Assembly: GCA_902623255.1 (NCBI GenBank)
Contig: CACNSY010000001.1
Coordinates: 172,640 to 236,639, forward strand
Origin: an uncultured Alphaproteobacteria bacterium
GTDB lineage: Bacteria; Pseudomonadota; Alphaproteobacteria; HIMB59; GCA-002718135
Length of the DNA stretch: 64,000 bases
Reading direction: 5' to 3'
Shown: positions 16,843-25,823 of the stretch, piece after piece
Position numbering within the stretch: position 1 is the first letter of the stretch
Layout of the letters: each line of letters begins with the position of its first letter
Notes under the pieces: model-generated
What the model was told of the DNA's origin: nothing
The model's input: only the letters and a program-made list of their open reading frames with translations
The model's database searches: none
Position numbers and translations under genes: made by a program

Positions 16843-19005
16843 TTATTCAATTGAAATTGATTCACTCTGAATAGCTCCATTTTCAGTTATGAAACCAATC
16901 ATCCCTTGTTCAAATGAATTTTCATTATCTTCAACCTCAATCATTAATTTATCATCAATAAAACCTTGTAAATGATTACCTTTAACTTTGAATTGTAAAT
17001 TGTAATCTTTAAAAAATTCTAAATCAAAATCTATTTCTTTTAGAGTTTTTAATTCATACTCCATTTTATTTATTTTTAATTTTTTGTCAGAAGTGAGCTC
17101 AAGAGAGTAATATCTTTTTAAGCCTTGAGATCTTAGTATCAGACCAGCAGCAGATGCGAGTGGAATGGATATCTTTGATGAGATTGTATAATCTTTCCAT
17201 GTCTCACTTCCAGTCATAATGTGACCCCTTCCAATACCTCTTACAATTTTAAAAGCTTCTTGCCATCTAAATTGCCATTTATCTACATCATTCACCCAAG
17301 CCCTTTTCCATAATTGACCGTAAGGCTGTTCTTTATAAAAAATACCTCTTGTATATTCATCAATGTGATCAGGTCTTTTGAATGTCATTTTAGGTGTTCC
17401 AGAAATATCTAAATAATTCATTAGAATTTTGCCATTATTATTATTATCTGAGTTAATACTAATACCAATCTGACCAATTGGATTTGATAAAGTATCAGGT
17501 ACAATCCATTCTATAATTTTATTTTCTTTATTCTTAATATTAAAATCATCAGATGATACTTTAATGAGCTTATCATCAGCACCCCAATATTTGATAAATA
17601 AATTAATTTTTAAATCTTTATCAGTATCTGAGATCAATTCTGTCTTAATTTTTTGACCGCTATATACGGTTGGACAAGCTACATAATCATAATGAAAATA
17701 TCTTTGGAATTGATAACCTTCTAACCTTGTAAACCATTCAGGAAAAAAACTTTCTACATAAATTTCACTTGATAAACCAAAAGATAAGTCAGTAAAATTT
17801 ATCTCTAGCGCTCTCTGTCCAATATTTGATTTATAATCAACATTTGAAATTTTAGTGTTTAAATTATTATCATTTGATTTATCTACCATCCAACCTTGTG
17901 TCGATGTTTCCATTTCAAAATTATATCTTGCGTTATTTTTTATAGACTTACTTTCTAGTCCATTCATTCTTCTCGTAATATTAATAATATTCTGACTTTC
18001 TATTAAGGCATCGGTCATTGTTTCCGAGCCATATGCGGTAGGTAGATATATTATATCGTTAACAGGCGTAATATAGTCTGGACCATCTTTAATACCTTCT
18101 AGGCCATTTTTGATTCCTAAAATACATCCAACATTACCAGAGTTACAATCAGTATCCCAGCCAGCAGTATTTACAATCATTAAAGATTTTTGAAAATTAT
18201 CATCACCAAAAAGTAGTGCGAGAATAATTAAAGCATGATTGGGAACGATATGACAATTACCTGGAAATTTAGCATAACCATATTTATCTTCAATTTTAGT
18301 TCTTGCTTGCTCCCAGTCTAAATTACTTGAACTCCAATCTTGAATATCAGAAATAAGTTTGTAAATTGTCGAGTCAGAAGGAACAAACTTTTTACTTTTT
18401 TCAATTATTTTTTTAATATCATTTTCAATAAAAGAATATGCTTCCATTGCAGCTACCACTTGAGCACCGTAAACAGATTCACCATCATGACTTACACTGC
18501 CAGCTTTTTTTGCTAATTCAACTGCTTGCTCAGGATCTCCTGGCGAAACCATTCCCCATCCATCAATAAATATTTGAGCACCTATTTGCTCAGCAATTAC
18601 TTTTCCATTCATTTTAATAGAACCACTTTCAGGAGCATGAATACCTTGTTTCAAATTCATGTAAGCACTTTCTTCAGTTAAGATTCCTTTTCCAGCCCAT
18701 GCAAGAACAGTTTGGTTTTCTAAACAATAATTTAACCAGGTTTGACCAATTTGTTTTGCGGTAATATTTTTATCAAAATTAAAATGCTTCAAAGCATTAA
18801 TAAATCTAAATGTTCCTGTTAAATCATCATCTGTTACATGAATGGGAAAATCTAATTTATCATTTACATAGTAATTAATAGGACCAAGTTCTTTCATTAT
18901 TCTGTCGTAATACCAACCTTCAAAAGGACGGCCTAAGTAAACGCCAATGATTTTTCCTAATACACCTGCGTATACTTTATCTTCAAAAGTCTTGTTAAGG
19001 TCCAT
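16843..19005 (-). CDS. ADP-ribosylglycohydrolase-family protein with C-terminal beta-sandwich (copy 1)
   Basis: 720 residues, same architecture as the adjacent paralogue and similar along the full length. Metal motifs: VTDDDLTGTF near residue 58, SHDGESVYGA near 172, and AGWDTDCNSGNVGCILG near 283. The C-terminal third again looks like a LamG/DUF1080 sandwich (WKDYTISSKI, LKRYYSLEL, IDDKLMIEV). No signal peptide. It follows the MalG-type permease by 22 bases with a GGGAG ribosome site and precedes copy 2 by 24 bases. The pair probably arose by tandem duplication and then diverged, perhaps for two linkages or for a heteromeric enzyme. Confidence 0.82.
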   Translation of the reverse strand: MDLNKTFEDKVYAGVLGKIIGVYLGRPFEGWYYDRIMKELGPINYYVNDKLDFPIHVTDDDLTGTFRFINALKHFNFDKNITAKQIGQTWLNYCLENQTVLAWAGKGILTEESAYMNLKQGIHAPESGSIKMNGKVIAEQIGAQIFIDGWGMVSPGDPEQAVELAKKAGSVSHDGESVYGAQVVAAMEAYSFIENDIKKIIEKSKKFVPSDSTIYKLISDIQDWSSSNLDWEQARTKIEDKYGYAKFPGNCHIVPNHALIILALLFGDDNFQKSLMIVNTAGWDTDCNSGNVGCILGIKNGLEGIKDGPDYITPVNDIIYLPTAYGSETMTDALIESQNIINITRRMNGLESKSIKNNARYNFEMETSTQGWMVDKSNDNNLNTKISNVDYKSNIGQRALEINFTDLSFGLSSEIYVESFFPEWFTRLEGYQFQRYFHYDYVACPTVYSGQKIKTELISDTDKDLKINLFIKYWGADDKLIKVSSDDFNIKNKENKIIEWIVPDTLSNPIGQIGISINSDNNNNGKILMNYLDISGTPKMTFKRPDHIDEYTRGIFYKEQPYGQLWKRAWVNDVDKWQFRWQEAFKIVRGIGRGHIMTGSETWKDYTISSKISIPLASAAGLILRSQGLKRYYSLELTSDKKLKINKMEYELKTLKEIDFDLEFFKDYNLQFKVKGNHLQGFIDDKLMIEVEDNENSFEQGMIGFITENGAIQSESISIE

Positions 19006-19027
19006 TTAATTACTCCCGTTTTAAATA

Positions 19028-19870
19028 TTAACCTTTAGTTGCTCCACTCGTTAAACCAGCGATAAACCTTCTTTGGAAAAACATAAATAAAATAGCAATT
19101 GGTGCAGCCATTAAAATTGAAGCTGCGCTTACCAATCCATAATCATTTGCAAATCTACTTTGGAATGTAAACAAAATTGATGAAATAGGTTTGTACTCAT
19201 CAGTAATAATAAAAGTAATAGCAAATAAAAACTCATTCCAAACTGTTAATGACACAATAAGCGCTGTTGTTAAAAAAACTGGCCAAGATAAAGGTAGGGC
19301 AACCCTTGTAAACAATTGCATAACAGATGCCCCATCTAGTTTAGCAGCTTCAAATAGTTCTGTAGGTAGTTGCAACATATATGATCGAATTAAGAAAGTT
19401 GCGAAAGGGGCATTTAAGGCGCTATAAATAATAACTAAACCAATCCTTGTGTCTAGGAGATATAAACTTTTCCACATTAAAAATAATGGTAAAATAAATA
19501 ATTGAGCAGGAATACTTATTCCAACTAAAAGGTATAAGCCAACAACAATTGTTTGAATTCCTCTTGGGTTTAAAATTGCCAAACTGAAAGCAGCAAGGCC
19601 TGAAACAGTCAAATTTAATATCAATGTCCCGATAACCAAAGTAAGTGAATTCATAAATATTTGAGTGTAATTTCCATTTACCCAAGCATCATAATAATTC
19701 ATCAATCTTATTTCATTTGGAAAACCTAAAGGATTTGCTCCAAATTCAGAAGATGGTTTTATAGAATTAAAAGCTAAAACTAGTAATGGTAAAATAATTG
19801 TTAAAGCCATAAAAATCAAAATGGCGTGATTTATATAGCTAGATCTTTGTCTAAATCTTGCAGTTGCCAT
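19028..19870 (-). CDS. Sugar ABC transporter permease, MalG type (CUT1)
   Basis: 280 residues, six membrane spans, the usual MalG length. The EAA docking loop is EAAKLDGASVMQLFTRVALPLSWP and the C-terminus RRFIAGLTSGATKG is the classical MalG-family end. It starts eight bases after the MalF-type partner with a GGGAGG ribosome site. Works with the SBP at 20812-22137. No ATPase gene is in this operon. Confidence 0.93.
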   Translation of the reverse strand: MATARFRQRSSYINHAILIFMALTIILPLLVLAFNSIKPSSEFGANPLGFPNEIRLMNYYDAWVNGNYTQIFMNSLTLVIGTLILNLTVSGLAAFSLAILNPRGIQTIVVGLYLLVGISIPAQLFILPLFLMWKSLYLLDTRIGLVIIYSALNAPFATFLIRSYMLQLPTELFEAAKLDGASVMQLFTRVALPLSWPVFLTTALIVSLTVWNEFLFAITFIITDEYKPISSILFTFQSRFANDYGLVSAASILMAAPIAILFMFFQRRFIAGLTSGATKG

Positions 19871-19878
19871 TTATAATT

Positions 19879-20757
19879 TTATACCTCCCAACCCATCCGC
19901 CTTAAAATTGCAAAAAAACCAACTATAATACCGACATAGAAGAACATCATAACACCTATAGTAGACGCGTAACCAACATTCATTCGTTGAAAGGCTTGAG
20001 AGTACAGATGATTTGCTACAACTTCAGAACTGTATGCTGGCCCACCCATTGTTAAAATGTATACATAATCAAATGTTGGGACAGACCAGATAATGATAAT
20101 TATTAAAGATAAAACAAAAATTGGGCGTATCATTGGTAAAGTAATGTATCTAAATTTTTGAAATTTTGTTGCTCCTTCAATATCTGCTGCTTCATAAAGA
20201 GAATCATCAACTTGATACATTCCAGTTAAATAAATAATAACTAAGAAGCCCCAGAAGTGCCACATATCTACCCAGGCAACAGCGTATAAAGCAGTCTCTT
20301 TCATTGCAAAAGGTGACTTAGCAAGAAAATCAATACCTTGATTCTCAAACCAACCACCTAAACCATGTCTTGGATGGAATATGTATCTCCAAATCAAACA
20401 GTTAACGATACTGGCTAAAATATATGGAAAAAAATATACTAGCCTATAAAAAAGTTGTCCTCTTTTTATTCCAGTTAAAAGATAGGCTATAATAAGTGCT
20501 ACTATTACTGGTATTGTTAAGAACATTACTGTCCAAATTATGTTGTGTTTAACTGCTTTCTTGAAAACACGGTCTCTAAATAATTCTTGAAAGTTTTCTA
20601 ATCCAACGTAATTTATTCTGCCAAAACCATTCCAGTCCGTTAAACATAACAATAAACTTAGTACCGATGGAAACATCACCACAAAGAAATGAATAAATAT
20701 TACTGGAAATAAAAAGTACCAGGAAATTGCATTTATACTTGTTAAAAATTTTGGCAT
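19879..20757 (-). CDS. Sugar ABC transporter permease, MalF type (CUT1)
   Basis: 292 residues with six membrane spans. The docking loop is EAADIEGATKFQKFRYITLPMIRP. It lies 54 bases after the SBP gene, separated by a strong hairpin (20773-20799), and eight bases before the MalG-type partner. The tail matches ordinary MalF/UgpA proteins and there is no periplasmic insertion, unlike the permease at 29806. Confidence 0.93.
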   Translation of the reverse strand: MPKFLTSINAISWYFLFPVIFIHFFVVMFPSVLSLLLCLTDWNGFGRINYVGLENFQELFRDRVFKKAVKHNIIWTVMFLTIPVIVALIIAYLLTGIKRGQLFYRLVYFFPYILASIVNCLIWRYIFHPRHGLGGWFENQGIDFLAKSPFAMKETALYAVAWVDMWHFWGFLVIIYLTGMYQVDDSLYEAADIEGATKFQKFRYITLPMIRPIFVLSLIIIIIWSVPTFDYVYILTMGGPAYSSEVVANHLYSQAFQRMNVGYASTIGVMMFFYVGIIVGFFAILRRMGWEV

Positions 20758-20772
20758 AATTTTATTATTTTT

Positions 20773-20799
20773 AATAAGGGGAAAATATTTCCCCTTATT
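20773..20799 (-). terminator. Intercistronic hairpin after SBP gene
   Basis: A 12-base perfect stem (AATAAGGGGAAA / TTTCCCCTTATT) with a three-base loop, located between the SBP stop and the permease start. Such structures stabilise the upstream SBP message and partly terminate transcription. Confidence 0.75.
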
Positions 20800-20811
20800 T
20801 AAATTTATAAA

Positions 20812-22137
20812 TTATCTTTTTCCAACTGGAACTAATGCATCGTCTGCACGAGCTTGATCCCAAAGTCTTTGAGATTCTTCCATGAATTCAAGTGGAGTAA
20901 TATCTCCAGCCCAAACCACTTCCATGTCTTTCCAAATATGAACACCTGGATCATTCGGATAGAACGTCCATGTTGTATATCCATAGTTTCCAGAATCAGA
21001 AGCTTCTGCGAATTCAGTTAAGAATCTTTTTTGTCTTGGATCAATATTAGGATCAAAGTCAGCATCAGTGTATTTTAGTGGTAACAACCAAGCGCCATAA
21101 CCTAAACTACCAGTAACTTTAAGAGCTCTTTCTTTATCAGAAAGAATCCAATCAATTACTTTTGCAGCTCCATCAGCATTTTTAGATGCTGCATTAATGG
21201 ACATTGTTCCACCTGTTGCAAGTTGGTAATTAGGAGCACTTCCTGCCTGTGAATTCAGAATCGGTAAAGGATTCCAATCCCAATCATCAGAAGTTTCTCC
21301 AAAATTCGTTGCCGTTACATTGAAACCCCAAGTTCCAATCATGAGCATCGCAGAACCTCTAGTAGCAAACTCGTTATTAAAATCATCCCAATCTAAAGAA
21401 TAATATGTCTCTAAATCCCCAGACCAATAACCTTCATCTACCATGTGTTTTCTTAAAAGTTCAATTGCTTCTACAAACTCTGGATCAGTCCACTTTTTTT
21501 CACCAATTAATGCTTTATAGACATTATCTGGTCCAGCATAAGTGTTGAAATAGTTTCCTACTAAATGTTCGTGAGTTGGCTGCCATCCAGCAGAACCATA
21601 CGCGTAAACATTCATTCCCTTAGCTTTAATTTTAGCAGCTAAAGATTCAACTTCTTCTAAATTATTTGGCGTACTCCATCCATTTTCTTCAAACAAAGTT
21701 TTATTATAAAAATAAATCATTGTTTCATAGTTTTTTGGAATTGAATATAATTCACCATCAAATACTCCTGAGTTGTAAGCCCAACCTAGAAGTTTATCTT
21801 GCCAACCATATTGATCAGCATACTCTTGCATAGATTTAACAAGACCTGCATCTTGGTAAATTTTTATGTAAGAAGCACCAGGTGTATCAAACATGTCCGG
21901 TCCACTTCCAGATAAAAGAGCTGGTCTGATAGTATCATTAATGTCTTCTTTGAATACACATTCTAATTCTACTTCATCTTGTTCAGCATTAAAAGCATCA
22001 CACATCATTTCTTGAACTGTAGGGTCAGTATCTGCACTACTTTCCATCCACCAAACTACTTTAGTGGCAGCAAATGTTGAAGTTGCGAAAAAAGCTGTAA
22101 GAATAAAAGTTAAAAAAATATTTAAAATTTTATTCAT
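20812..22137 (-). CDS. Sugar ABC transporter substrate-binding protein (family 1)
   Basis: 441-residue periplasmic binding protein. Residues 1-22 form a signal peptide ending STFAA, followed by TKVVWWMESSADTDP, the usual first strand of cluster B/family 1 SBPs. Aromatic-rich segments suit sugar binding. Start taken at the ATG at 22137 because the GGAGG ribosome site inside the alternative upstream start (22149) is then five bases away. It is the first gene of a nine-gene minus-strand run containing two permeases and two ADP-ribosylglycohydrolase-like enzymes. The ligand is probably a glycoside that those enzymes cleave. Confidence 0.92.
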   Translation of the reverse strand: MNKILNIFLTFILTAFFATSTFAATKVVWWMESSADTDPTVQEMMCDAFNAEQDEVELECVFKEDINDTIRPALLSGSGPDMFDTPGASYIKIYQDAGLVKSMQEYADQYGWQDKLLGWAYNSGVFDGELYSIPKNYETMIYFYNKTLFEENGWSTPNNLEEVESLAAKIKAKGMNVYAYGSAGWQPTHEHLVGNYFNTYAGPDNVYKALIGEKKWTDPEFVEAIELLRKHMVDEGYWSGDLETYYSLDWDDFNNEFATRGSAMLMIGTWGFNVTATNFGETSDDWDWNPLPILNSQAGSAPNYQLATGGTMSINAASKNADGAAKVIDWILSDKERALKVTGSLGYGAWLLPLKYTDADFDPNIDPRQKRFLTEFAEASDSGNYGYTTWTFYPNDPGVHIWKDMEVVWAGDITPLEFMEESQRLWDQARADDALVPVGKR

Positions 22138-22159
22138 CATTTCCTCCATATATAAGAAA

Positions 22160-22187
22160 TTTATACTACAAATAGAAACCCTGTAAA
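22160..22187 (-). promoter_or_regulatory. Sigma-70-like promoter for the SBP/ADP-ribosylglycohydrolase operon
   Basis: On the minus strand TTTACA (22187-22182), a 16-base spacer and TATAAA (22165-22160), each box five of six to consensus. It would start transcription about 15 bases before the SBP start codon. Confidence 0.6.
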
Positions 22188-22446
22188 TCTATTTATGAAA
22201 TATTTTGACCCAAAAAAACGAAGAAAATTAGGAATTGCGACAAAAAATTAATCTAAAGCATAAAAATCATTTGCTCCCTAATTAAACTTAAAAAATAGTT
22301 AAAAGAAAAATAAAAAATAACTATTAAAAAAATTGCTATTAAAGACCAAATTATAAATTTTATCATTTTATAGTTTTTATAAATTAAATAATGTTTAAGG
22401 ATAGTAATAATATAATATAAATTATAAGTATATTCTAATCATAATT
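22188..22446. other. AT-rich divergent intergenic region
   Basis: About 260 bases between the SBP operon promoter and the HpaI-like aldolase. Very AT-rich; should hold the aldolase promoter and any operator for both sides. Only a doubtful 37-codon hydrophobic ORF (22253-22366, minus) is visible. Confidence 0.4.
22253..22366 (-). CDS. Possible small single-span membrane protein
   Basis: 37 codons, ATG start, encoding one hydrophobic helix (MIKFIIWSLIAIFLIVIFYF) and a short tail with Arg and Glu. No ribosome binding site is visible and hydrophobic ORFs arise easily in AT-rich DNA, so it may be spurious. It would be transcribed towards the SBP gene. Confidence 0.25.
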   Translation of the reverse strand: MIKFIIWSLIAIFLIVIFYFSFNYFLSLIREQMIFML

Positions 22447-23235
22447 ATGAAAAACAAATTATTTGATATTTGGAAAAAAGATAAAGCATCTATCAATGCG
22501 TGGCTTTCTATACCTAATTCTTTTACGGCAGAAGCCTTTGGTAAAATGGGTTGGGATTCAGTAACCATCGATATGCAGCATGGCCAGAATGATTATTCAA
22601 GTTCAATTGCAATGATACAAGGTTTAACAAATAGTGATACTGTACCTATGACAAGAGTTCCATGGAACGAGCCAGGTATAATTATGAAAATGTTAGATTT
22701 AGGTATTCAAGGAATTATTGCGCCAATGATTAATACTAAAGAGGACTGTGAAAAATTTGTTTCATATTGTTATTATCCTCCCATAGGTCAAAGAAGTTTT
22801 GGCCCTATGAGAGCTCAAGTAGTTTATGGTTCAGATTACTATCAACACGCAAATGATAATATTGTAAGTTTAGCAATGATCGAAACAAAACAAGCAGTGG
22901 AGAACCTAGATGCCATTCTCTCGGTTCCAAACTTGACTGGTATTTATATTGGGCCTGCGGATATGAGTTCTTCTTACGGTTTACCACCTAAATTTGATGT
23001 TCGTGAAGATCCGGTATTCTCAAACATTAAAATGATTGCAAAAAAAACAAAAGAAAAGGGAAAGATTGCTGGTATTCATAATGGATCAGTAAAGTATATG
23101 AAAGAAATGATGGAATACGGTTTTCAATTTACCACCTTACTTTCTGATTTTAGAATGATGACATCACATGCTGAAAGTTTATTAAAAGAATTGAAAGATG
23201 TAAATACTAAGTCTGATAATACTAGCGCGTATTAA
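22447..23235 (+). CDS. HpcH/HpaI-family aldolase
   Basis: 262-residue TIM-barrel class II aldolase, which cleaves 2-keto-3-deoxy or 4-hydroxy-2-oxo acids to pyruvate and an aldehyde. Recognisable parts are WDSVTIDMQHGQND, RVPWNEPGIIMKMLDLGIQG, IAPMINT, the metal ligands in MIETKQAVEN and IGPADMSSSYG. It is divergent from the ADP-ribosylglycohydrolase operon, so it may cleave a sugar acid derived from the same substrate. Substrates of the family include 2-keto-3-deoxy-L-rhamnonate and 4-hydroxy-2-oxoheptanedioate; I cannot choose. Confidence 0.85.
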   Translation: MKNKLFDIWKKDKASINAWLSIPNSFTAEAFGKMGWDSVTIDMQHGQNDYSSSIAMIQGLTNSDTVPMTRVPWNEPGIIMKMLDLGIQGIIAPMINTKEDCEKFVSYCYYPPIGQRSFGPMRAQVVYGSDYYQHANDNIVSLAMIETKQAVENLDAILSVPNLTGIYIGPADMSSSYGLPPKFDVREDPVFSNIKMIAKKTKEKGKIAGIHNGSVKYMKEMMEYGFQFTTLLSDFRMMTSHAESLLKELKDVNTKSDNTSAY

Positions 23236-23242
23236 TAGTCGC

Positions 23243-25057
23243 TTAATTACTAACTAAATCTTCTTCCATTTTAATTAATTCATACCATCTATTTTCTTTT
23301 ATATTGAGATCACTATTAAGATCTTCCATTTTAGAAGTTATTTCTTGATAGCGTTCATAATTTTCTAAATATAAATTTGTATCCTTCAATTCATTTTTAA
23401 TATCTTCTAATTCTTGTTGAATATTTTTTATTTGGTTTGGTAATTGTTCTAATTCATATTGAAACTTATAGGATAATTTTTGTTTTAAACTTTTTACTTT
23501 ATTGTTTTCTGAAAGTGATTTTTTAGTTTCTTTATTTTTAGTAACTTGTTGATTTTCAGATTTTAAAAAATCACTATATCCTCCAAAAAACAATGATACA
23601 TTTCCATCCTCTTTGAAATGTAGAATTTTATTTACAGTTTGATCTAAAAAATCTCGATCATGCGATACTATTAATAACGTTCCATTATAATTAGATAACA
23701 TTTCAGTTAATAGATCTAATGTTTCTAAATCTAGGTCATTTGTCGGCTCATCTAAAATAAGTCCAGTCTTTGGATTAGCTAATACTTTTGCCAAAAGTAA
23801 TCTATTTTGCTCTCCTCCTGATAATGTTTGTATAGTATGATTGACATTTTTAGGATCAAACTGAAAATCTTTGACATAACTACAAACATGCCTATCTCTT
23901 CCTTGAACTTTTAAATAATCTCCTCCAGAGGGTACTAAGATATCTTTAATAGATTTTCTGCCATTAAGATCATTACGCATTTGATCAAAATAAGAAAATT
24001 CTAAATTTTTTTTCAGCTTGATTTTACCTTTAGAAATTTTTATTTCATTAAGAATTGTTCGAAGAAAAGTTGATTTACCACTTCCATTATTCCCTAACAG
24101 ACCGATACGATCATTTTTTGAAATTTTAATAGATAGATTTTTAAAAACAAATTCACTTTGATTTGGATATTTCACAAACACTTCTTGAAGTTCAGCAATA
24201 AATTTAGATTGATCAGTAGATTTTTTAGAAACTTGCGGTCTTAAAGATTTAATTGCACTTCTGTAAGATGCTTCATCTTTTTCTAATTGCGCTTTTAATT
24301 CTTTTGCTCTTTTTAATCGTTTTTCATTTCGCTTAACTCGCGCCTTTACACCTTTATTTGCCCACTCGAGTTCAATATTAACAAATTGCTTTCTATTTCT
24401 TAATTCTCTATATTCTTGATCGAGTAACTCCTCTGACCATTTATCAAAATCCTTAAATCCTCTTGGGCTTACCCTTAATTTTCCTCTATCTATCCAAAAA
24501 ACTTTATTGGTAAAATTACTGAGAAAAGTTCTATCATGACTTACACATATAATTGTCTTATTTAAATTGCGTAAATAACTTTCTAGCCATTCGATGCATT
24601 GCAAATCTAGATGATTGGTTGGCTCATCTAATAACAAAACATCGGAGTCTTTTAATAAAGATCGAATTAAATAAACTTTTCTTTTTTGACCTCCTGAAAG
24701 ATCTTCAACATTAGCAAGTTTATCTAAATTGAGTTTATTGCAAAATATATCAACAAAATGTTTATTTTGTTCGTTAAGTAAGTCTGAAAAATTCTCTTCA
24801 ATGGTTTTATTATCAAGTTTTTCAAATTTCTGATTAAAATATCCAACTTTTAGATTTGGATAATTCCATAATTCTCCTGCATCTAAATCTTGATCACCAT
24901 TTATAGTTTTCATAAGTGTTGTTTTGCCAACACCATTTTTACCAACAAGCGCAATCATATCACCCTTGTGTAAATTTAAGTTTAGATCTTGGAAAATAAC
25001 TTTTTTGCCAAATTTGATTTCTACATCTCTTAGAGAAAATAATAAATCACTAGCCAC
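23243..25057 (-). CDS. ABC-F family ATPase (Uup-like)
   Basis: 604 residues, soluble, two ABC domains. Walker A motifs GKNGVGKTT and GNNGSGKST, signature motifs LSGGQKRK and LSGGEQNR, Walker B sequences VLLLDEPTNHLD and GLILDEPTNDLD. A charged linker lies between the domains and a coiled-coil C-terminal region (about 540-600) like that of Uup. These proteins act on the ribosome or in DNA-related processes rather than transport. It is convergent with the aldolase gene. Confidence 0.9.
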   Translation of the reverse strand: MASDLLFSLRDVEIKFGKKVIFQDLNLNLHKGDMIALVGKNGVGKTTLMKTINGDQDLDAGELWNYPNLKVGYFNQKFEKLDNKTIEENFSDLLNEQNKHFVDIFCNKLNLDKLANVEDLSGGQKRKVYLIRSLLKDSDVLLLDEPTNHLDLQCIEWLESYLRNLNKTIICVSHDRTFLSNFTNKVFWIDRGKLRVSPRGFKDFDKWSEELLDQEYRELRNRKQFVNIELEWANKGVKARVKRNEKRLKRAKELKAQLEKDEASYRSAIKSLRPQVSKKSTDQSKFIAELQEVFVKYPNQSEFVFKNLSIKISKNDRIGLLGNNGSGKSTFLRTILNEIKISKGKIKLKKNLEFSYFDQMRNDLNGRKSIKDILVPSGGDYLKVQGRDRHVCSYVKDFQFDPKNVNHTIQTLSGGEQNRLLLAKVLANPKTGLILDEPTNDLDLETLDLLTEMLSNYNGTLLIVSHDRDFLDQTVNKILHFKEDGNVSLFFGGYSDFLKSENQQVTKNKETKKSLSENNKVKSLKQKLSYKFQYELEQLPNQIKNIQQELEDIKNELKDTNLYLENYERYQEITSKMEDLNSDLNIKENRWYELIKMEEDLVSN

Positions 25058-25068
25058 TAATTTAAGTC

Positions 25069-25185
25069 TTATATAATTTTGAAATAAACAACAATAAAAT
25101 CAAGGATCATAAATATTATAAATAGTATTGCCACTCTAGTTAATGACCATTGACCTTTTGGAAAAATAAAATTTAGGAACTTCAT
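25069..25185 (-). CDS. Possible small membrane protein
   Basis: 38 codons starting six bases after the stop of the HCCA-isomerase-like gene and ending 11 bases before the ABC-F gene. Encodes a basic N-terminus (FPKGQWSLTR) and one hydrophobic helix (VAILFIIFMILDFIVVYF). A weak GGTAAG precedes the ATG. The position between two same-strand genes without extra space favours a real gene, but no family is recognised. Confidence 0.4.
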   Translation of the reverse strand: MKFLNFIFPKGQWSLTRVAILFIIFMILDFIVVYFKII

Positions 25186-25191
25186 ATTAAT

Positions 25192-25797
25192 TTACTTACC
25201 CTTTAACCTAATCCATTTAATGCAATCTTCAAGTCTGTCATCTCCCCAAAATACTTCTTTGCCATCATATACAAATGTAGGACTTCCAAAAACTCCTTTT
25301 TTGTAGGCATATTCAGTATTGCTTAGATATTTATCTTTTATTTCCTGTGTATTAGCTTTCTTTATAGTTTCTTCTGAATCTAGGTTAAGCTCTTTAAATA
25401 TTTCGTTTAAGTTTGGCTGTGTAGCTGGTTCTTTTCCTTGCTGAAACCATCTTTGATATGTTTTGTAAACATAATCAACTCCCCAACCTTCATTCATTCC
25501 AAGAATTGCAATTTGATTTGCTAAATCAAATTCTTTTAATGGATATGGTGCTGGCACCTTAGCTTCAAAGCCATAAAATTTTGCTCGTCTTTCAATATCT
25601 CTCCACATGTAATCTGATTTTATTTTTTTGGCTGGTGGCGTGAATGGAATGTTATCCATATCCATCATAATTTTTCTTACACTAAAGGGATGCCAATTAA
25701 ATTTGATGTTTTCTTTTTCTGCAACCTCATTCAACCTATTGACTGTTAAATACGTATAAGTACTTCCTATTGAAAACCAAAAATTTACCTCTTCCAT
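25192..25797 (-). CDS. 2-hydroxychromene-2-carboxylate isomerase-like (DsbA/kappa GST fold)
   Basis: 201-residue thioredoxin-fold protein. The N-terminal FWFSIGSTYTYLTV corresponds to the family's DFxSPYSYLA with the glutathione-binding Ser, and VFGSPTFVYDGKEVFWGDDRL is the conserved cis-Pro and C-terminal region. HCCA isomerase acts in naphthalene degradation, but most homologues are of unknown substrate. It follows a GST gene by 26 bases on the same strand, so both may handle glutathione conjugates. Confidence 0.83.
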   Translation of the reverse strand: MEEVNFWFSIGSTYTYLTVNRLNEVAEKENIKFNWHPFSVRKIMMDMDNIPFTPPAKKIKSDYMWRDIERRAKFYGFEAKVPAPYPLKEFDLANQIAILGMNEGWGVDYVYKTYQRWFQQGKEPATQPNLNEIFKELNLDSEETIKKANTQEIKDKYLSNTEYAYKKGVFGSPTFVYDGKEVFWGDDRLEDCIKWIRLKGK

Positions 25798-25823
25798 AAA
25801 ATTACTTTATAAATTTTATATTT

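Noticed and set aside
19422..19685. 87-codon frame on the same strand as the permease in another frame
   Set aside because: Contained in the MalG-type permease; low complexity and no start context.
22138..22149. Longer ATG start for the SBP at 20812-22137
   Set aside because: The extra codons are the GGAGGA ribosome site itself and they would spoil the signal peptide.
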